Part shown: piece by piece, positions 5,407-8,639 of the stretch
Layout: the number at the start of each line of letters is the position of its first letter
How positions within the stretch are numbered: position 1 is the first letter of the stretch
NCBI GenBank assembly: GCA_013044465.1
Contig: JABEUL010000032.1
Coordinates: 1-8,639 of the forward strand
Direction of reading: 5' to 3'
From: Acidimicrobiales bacterium
GTDB lineage: Bacteria; Actinomycetota; Acidimicrobiia; Acidimicrobiales; JABEUL01
Length of the DNA: 8,639 nt
Notes under the pieces: generated by a model
Seen by the model: only the letters and a program-made list of their open reading frames with translations
Databases searched by the model: none
Told to the model about the DNA's origin: nothing
Program-made: the position numbers and the translations under genes

Positions 5407-7029
5407 ATGGCGAAGATGATTGCCTTTGATGAACAAGCTAGACGGTCGCTTGAGAGAGGGATGAATCAACTGGCTGACGCAGTTCGCGTTACCCTCGGCC
5501 CAAAAGGTCGAAACGTTGTACTAGAGAAAAAATGGGGTTCACCCACTATTACTAATGATGGTGTTTCAATTGCTAAAGACATTGAGCTTGAAGACCCGTG
5601 GGAAAGAGTAGGTGCTGAACTTGTCAAGGAAGTAGCTAAAAAGACTGACGATGTTGCTGGTGACGGCACAACCACCGCTACGGTTTTAGCTTGGGCAATG
5701 GTTCGGGAAGGCCTTAAAAACGTGGCTGCGGGATCCAACCCAATGTCACTTAAGAAAGGAATTGAAGCTGCCGTTGAAGCCGCTGTAGCTTCGCTTAAGG
5801 CTATTTCAAAAGAGACCGATGATAAAGCCCAAATTGCCCAAGTGGCATCGATATCATCTGCAGATCCAGAAATTGGAGGCATGATTGCCGAAGCTATCGA
5901 CAAAGTCGGCAAAGACGGTGTCATAACTGTTGAAGAGTCGCAGACTTTTGGGATGGGAATGGATCTGGTGGAAGGTATGCGCTTTGATAAAGGCTATATC
6001 TCCCCGTATTTTGTAACTGATTCCGAGAGAATGGAAGCTGTTCTTGAAGATCCGTACGTTTTGCTAGTTGGATCTAAGATCAGTGCAGTTCGTGACTTAT
6101 TGCCGATTTTGGAAAAAGTAATGCAGTCGGGTAAGCCACTGGCAATTATTGCCGAGGATGTTGACGGTGAAGCCTTGGCAACACTTGTGGTGAATAAGAT
6201 TCGTGGTGCTTTCAAATCACTGGCAGTCAAGGCTCCAGGCTTTGGTGAGAGAAGAAAGGCAATGTTGCAAGACATGGCAATTCTCACTGGTGGGCAAGTT
6301 ATCACTGAAGAAGTTGGACTTAAACTCGAAAGTGTTTCACTTGATCTTCTCGGGAAAGCACGCAAAATTGTAGTCACCAAAGATGAAACCACAATTGTGG
6401 AAGGTGCCGGTTCAGAAGATGAAGTAAAGGGTCGGATAAGTCAGATTAAAGCTGAAATTGAAAACACTGATTCTGACTATGATCGTGAGAAGCTTCAAGA
6501 GAGACTTGCCAAGCTTAGCGGTGGAGTTGCCATTATTAAAGTTGGTGCAGCAACTGAAGTTGAGTTGAAAGAGAAGAAGCACCGTATTGAGGATGCCGTT
6601 TCAACTACTAAAGCTGCCATTGAAGAAGGTGTCGTTCCCGGCGGGGGTGTAGCACTTCTACGCTCTCAAAGCGCAATCTTAGATGTCGCAGAGAAATTAG
6701 AGGGCGACGAAGCAACTGGTGCAAGAATTGTAGCCAGAGCTGTCGAAGAGCCGCTTAAGCAGATTGCAACTAACTGTGGTCTTGAAGGTGGAGTAGTCGT
6801 GGATAAAGTCCGTAGCCTTTCTAAGCCTTCAGAAGGACTAAATGCTGCCACAGGCGAATACGAGGACCTCTTTGCTGCAGGTGTCATTGACGCAGCTAAA
6901 GTGACCCGATCAGCTCTACAAAACGCAGCTTCAATTGCCGCTTTGTTCCTAACAACCGAAGCAGTCATTGTGGACAAGCCTGAGCCAAAAGCTCCTGCGA
7001 TGCCTGGTGGAGGAATGGAAGACTACTAA
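5407..7029 (+). CDS. groEL: 60-kDa chaperonin GroEL
   Basis: Encodes 540 residues, full length for the family, from ATG 5407 with AAGGAG at 5391-5396. GroEL forms a double heptameric ring that folds cytoplasmic proteins using ATP and a GroES cap. Visible hallmarks are VTLGPKGRNVVLEK, TNDGVSIAKDIELED with D51, DDVAGDGTTTATVLA with D86, the apical KAPGFGERRK, and KKHRIEDAVSTTKAAIEEGVVPGGG with D396. These aspartates match the nucleotide-site and ATPase residues D52, D87 and D398 of the E. coli protein. The tail is PAMPGGGMEDY, a short Gly/Met end like actinobacterial GroEL2 rather than the long GGM repeat or a His-rich tail. No groES precedes it, so this is a solitary groEL and the co-chaperonin must be encoded elsewhere. 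CIRCE upstream implies HrcA control, and a strong terminator closes the unit. Confidence 0.98.
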   Translation: MAKMIAFDEQARRSLERGMNQLADAVRVTLGPKGRNVVLEKKWGSPTITNDGVSIAKDIELEDPWERVGAELVKEVAKKTDDVAGDGTTTATVLAWAMVREGLKNVAAGSNPMSLKKGIEAAVEAAVASLKAISKETDDKAQIAQVASISSADPEIGGMIAEAIDKVGKDGVITVEESQTFGMGMDLVEGMRFDKGYISPYFVTDSERMEAVLEDPYVLLVGSKISAVRDLLPILEKVMQSGKPLAIIAEDVDGEALATLVVNKIRGAFKSLAVKAPGFGERRKAMLQDMAILTGGQVITEEVGLKLESVSLDLLGKARKIVVTKDETTIVEGAGSEDEVKGRISQIKAEIENTDSDYDREKLQERLAKLSGGVAIIKVGAATEVELKEKKHRIEDAVSTTKAAIEEGVVPGGGVALLRSQSAILDVAEKLEGDEATGARIVARAVEEPLKQIATNCGLEGGVVVDKVRSLSKPSEGLNAATGEYEDLFAAGVIDAAKVTRSALQNAASIAALFLTTEAVIVDKPEPKAPAMPGGGMEDY

Positions 7030-7043
7030 GCCGAATCTAAATT

Positions 7044-7082
7044 AATGGCCTGCACACTTTTTTGCGTGCAGGCCATTTTTTT
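7044..7082 (+). terminator. Intrinsic terminator of groEL
   Basis: TGGCCTGCAC (7046-7055) pairs perfectly with GTGCAGGCCA (7066-7075), extendable by two A-T pairs, around a 10-base loop. It is followed by a run of seven T. It begins 14 bases after the groEL stop, and the hairpin and T-run are both strong. Confidence 0.93.
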
Positions 7083-7258
7083 ATGACTTTCGATTCGACT
7101 GCTCTCTTCTTAGCAGGCATCCTTCTTAAAAGTGCTGGATAAAAAGCTGTTAGCGGTTTCCTGTTTCGGTTGAGAGCAGCGTCGGACATTACGTTGCATA
7201 TGCAGCCCAACCAATTTTATGGTCGGTAAAATGAAGGAATATCCCTACATCGGTATCA

Positions 7259-7328
7259 AAATGTCAAATGTCGGGATTTGCCGACATTTGATTAGATATG
7301 ATAGAATGATGGCAAATGTCGACATCTG
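7259..7328. promoter_or_regulatory. HipB-type operator array around the hipBA promoter
   Basis: The unit AAATGTC or its complement occurs five times. There are direct copies at 7259-7265 and 7266-7272, an inverted copy at 7284-7290, a direct copy at 7314-7320 and an inverted copy with one mismatch at 7321-7327. The strongest site is CAAATGTCGG (7265-7274), six bases, CCGACATTTG (7281-7290), a perfect 10-bp inverted repeat. The second site, CAAATGTC/GACATCTG (7313-7328), covers the hipB start codon. Autoregulation by HipB is inferred from the position and from the known behaviour of hipBA loci. Confidence 0.75.
7278..7307 (+). promoter_or_regulatory. hipBA promoter, probably giving a leaderless mRNA
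   Basis: TTGCCG (7278-7283) and TAGAAT (7302-7307) are separated by 18 bp. The start would fall at about 7314-7316, at or next to the ATG of hipB. No Shine-Dalgarno sequence precedes that ATG. The -35 lies within the first operator. TATGAT (7297-7302) is an alternative -10 without a good -35. Confidence 0.5.
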
Positions 7329-7546
7329 AATTCCGAATCTATAACGGAAAGTCCTTGGGTGCTTCTATTCGCCTACTGCGAGAAGAAGCCGGTCTTTCTC
7401 AAGCCCAACTCGCTAAAGCAGTTCAGATCGATCGTAGTTACCTGTCGGAATTAGAGAACGGTGAAATGGTAGAGCAAGTTACAAGAATAGTTAATCTGCT
7501 AGCACAGCTTGGGGCTCGGTTGGTTGTCGTGAGCGCAGAGTGGTGA
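7316..7546 (+). CDS. hipB: HipB-like antitoxin, XRE-type helix-turn-helix repressor
   Basis: Encodes 76 residues from ATG 7316. Residues about 14-66 form an XRE/Cro helix-turn-helix: LGASIRLLREEAGLSQAQLA is the first helix plus scaffold, and KAVQIDRSYLSELENG holds the recognition helix. The last strand, ARLVVVSAEW, resembles the C-terminal beta strand through which HipB subunits pair. HipB neutralises the HipA kinase and, as a dimer, represses the hipBA promoter; the operator array surrounds its own start. The gene overlaps hipA by four bases (GTGA, 7543-7546), which couples their translation. Length is slightly short compared with E. coli HipB (88 residues). The start has no ribosome site, consistent with leaderless translation. 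Confidence 0.88.
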   Translation: MSTSEFRIYNGKSLGASIRLLREEAGLSQAQLAKAVQIDRSYLSELENGEMVEQVTRIVNLLAQLGARLVVVSAEW

Positions 7547-8639
7547 GGCGCCTAGACATCTATATGTACGACGCACTTGTTGCTCATTTGGATGATACTC
7601 GTTCCGGCTTGAGATTGACCTATTCCGCTGAGGCTTTGAAGCGCTTCGCTGGATGGCCGTTACTGTCGGTTTCAATGCCAGTTGAGAGGGTGACATTTCG
7701 TGGGGTTCCAGTGAAGACCTTCTTTGAAGGTCTTCTTCCTGAAGGGGAGATAAGGCAAATTATTGCTTACGACTTCTCGGTTCCCCTCGATGATACAGTC
7801 GGACTTCTTGAAGTTCTTGGCGCAGACTGTCCAGGTGCTCTCGTAATTGTAAGCGAAGGCGTGATACCTCAAGCACAAGGCATTTCTGAGTCCATAGACG
7901 ATATCTCAATAGCCGAACGCCTTCGAAAACTGCCGCAAGAACCGCTTGGCGTTGATAAGAGAGTTCGCCTTTCCCTAGCAGGCATGCAGCACAAATTACT
8001 ACTGGGCAGAGAAGCGCAAGGTTGGACTTTGGCAGTTAATGGAATGCCTTCGACGCACATTTTGAAACCTTCAATTGCTTACCTATCCGATTCCGTTGCA
8101 AATGAAGCCCTTTGCATGCGCACCGCCCATCACATGGGCATCGATGTCGCCAAAGTAGAAATCGCCCACTTTGAAGATATTGATACTCTCATCATTAGTC
8201 GTTACGACAGAGTGGCGACGCCAAATGGAATTGAGAGAGTCCATCAGGAGGACTTCTGCCAGGCACTAAAGATTCCGCCACAAAAAAAATATGAGTCATC
8301 GGGGGGCCCCTCACTCTTAGCTTGCGCTCGCGAATTGCGTCACTGGGTACGTGGATCAGAAGTGCTCTACGAATTACTCAATCGCTGCGCCCTAAATGTG
8401 GTCTTAGGAAATGCCGATGCTCATGGAAAAAACCTTTCGATTTTGCATCATAGATCCGGTCGACTTTCACTTGCTCCAGCCTACGATCTTATGTCCACCG
8501 CTTTTTACGGGCACACATCCTTGGAACTTGCAATGAGTATCGGCGGGGAATCAATGATCAACAAGGTCGGCATTAGTGATCTTATAAACGAGGCCAAGTT
8601 ATGGGGTCTCGATCCCGATTCTGTAAAAGTTCGGCTCAA
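7543..8639 (+). CDS. hipA: HipA-like serine/threonine kinase toxin, 3' end beyond the window
   Basis: The frame is open for 365 codons from GTG 7543 to the window edge, so the protein is incomplete; about 50-75 residues are probably missing given the family's usual 410-440. The N-terminal part (about 1-105, with FFEGLLPEG) matches the HipA N1 domain. The kinase part shows SLAGMQHKLLL with S144, matching the autophosphorylated serine 150 of E. coli HipA. THILKPS carries the ATP lysine K175, and ISRYDR and HQEDFCQALKIPPQKKYES follow. GNADAHGKNLSIL supplies catalytic D292, and LAPAYDLMS supplies metal-binding D315. All key residues are present, so it should be active. E. coli HipA phosphorylates glutamyl-tRNA synthetase and causes growth arrest; the target here is unknown. 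GTG overlaps the hipB stop, which gives antitoxin-first coupled translation. ATG 7564 is a less likely start. Confidence 0.92.
   Translation, partial: MRRLDIYMYDALVAHLDDTRSGLRLTYSAEALKRFAGWPLLSVSMPVERVTFRGVPVKTFFEGLLPEGEIRQIIAYDFSVPLDDTVGLLEVLGADCPGALVIVSEGVIPQAQGISESIDDISIAERLRKLPQEPLGVDKRVRLSLAGMQHKLLLGREAQGWTLAVNGMPSTHILKPSIAYLSDSVANEALCMRTAHHMGIDVAKVEIAHFEDIDTLIISRYDRVATPNGIERVHQEDFCQALKIPPQKKYESSGGPSLLACARELRHWVRGSEVLYELLNRCALNVVLGNADAHGKNLSILHHRSGRLSLAPAYDLMSTAFYGHTSLELAMSIGGESMINKVGISDLINEAKLWGLDPDSVKVRL

Noticed and set aside
5466..5924. Minus-strand ORF of 152 codons within groEL
   Set aside because: Antisense shadow of a highly conserved gene; its Ser/Ala/Thr-rich composition is typical of such shadows.
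7083..7256. Possible RNA gene or attachment site between groEL and hipB
   Set aside because: No tRNA-like cloverleaf, no repeat and no long stem was visible; I see nothing definable in this stretch.

Overview
The window looks like a moderate-GC actinobacterial chromosome segment. The evidence is a threonine synthase of the zinc-ribbon type followed by a CysO-like sulfur carrier and then a solitary groEL, an order I recall from Streptomyces. GroEL also has an actinobacterial-style short Gly/Met tail. TTG and GTG starts and a probable leaderless promoter fit. A moderate-GC member of the Acidimicrobiia is one possibility, but genus cannot be set from sequence reading alone.

Layout. (1) 2-313 is the 3' end of an IS1595/ISXO2-type transposase gene, with a probable terminal inverted repeat ending near 340. 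(2) 384-2474 holds two consecutive ORFs in the same frame, separated by one in-frame TAG at 1068-1070. They read as one multi-pass DoxX-like membrane protein with a Met-rich linker and a His-rich exported C-terminal domain, interrupted by an amber codon. (3) 2752-5170 is a probable operon opened by a SAM-I-type riboswitch whose closing stem runs into the ribosome binding site of the first gene. The genes are thrC-like, a CysO/MoaD/ThiS-like sulfur carrier ending in Gly-Gly, and a secreted, C-terminally anchored protein of unknown function. (4) 5314-7082 is a heat-shock unit: a perfect CIRCE operator, a 16-bp palindrome in the leader, groEL, and a strong intrinsic terminator. No groES is present. 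(5) 7259-8639 is a hipBA toxin-antitoxin module with an array of operator half-sites; hipA runs off the end of the window.

The most interesting part is the riboswitch operon. SAM is the end product of methionine synthesis, not threonine synthesis, yet its sensor here controls an enzyme family that uses O-phosphohomoserine, translationally linked to a sulfur-carrier protein. By analogy with CysO/CysM in Mycobacterium tuberculosis (O-phosphoserine plus a carrier thiocarboxylate gives cysteine), I infer that this cassette may make homocysteine from O-phosphohomoserine and carrier-bound sulfide. That inference is untested.

The other second-look items are the amber codon in the DoxX-like gene, the insertion-sequence end lying 43 bp from that gene's start, and the operator layout of hipBA, where one operator covers the start codon itself.
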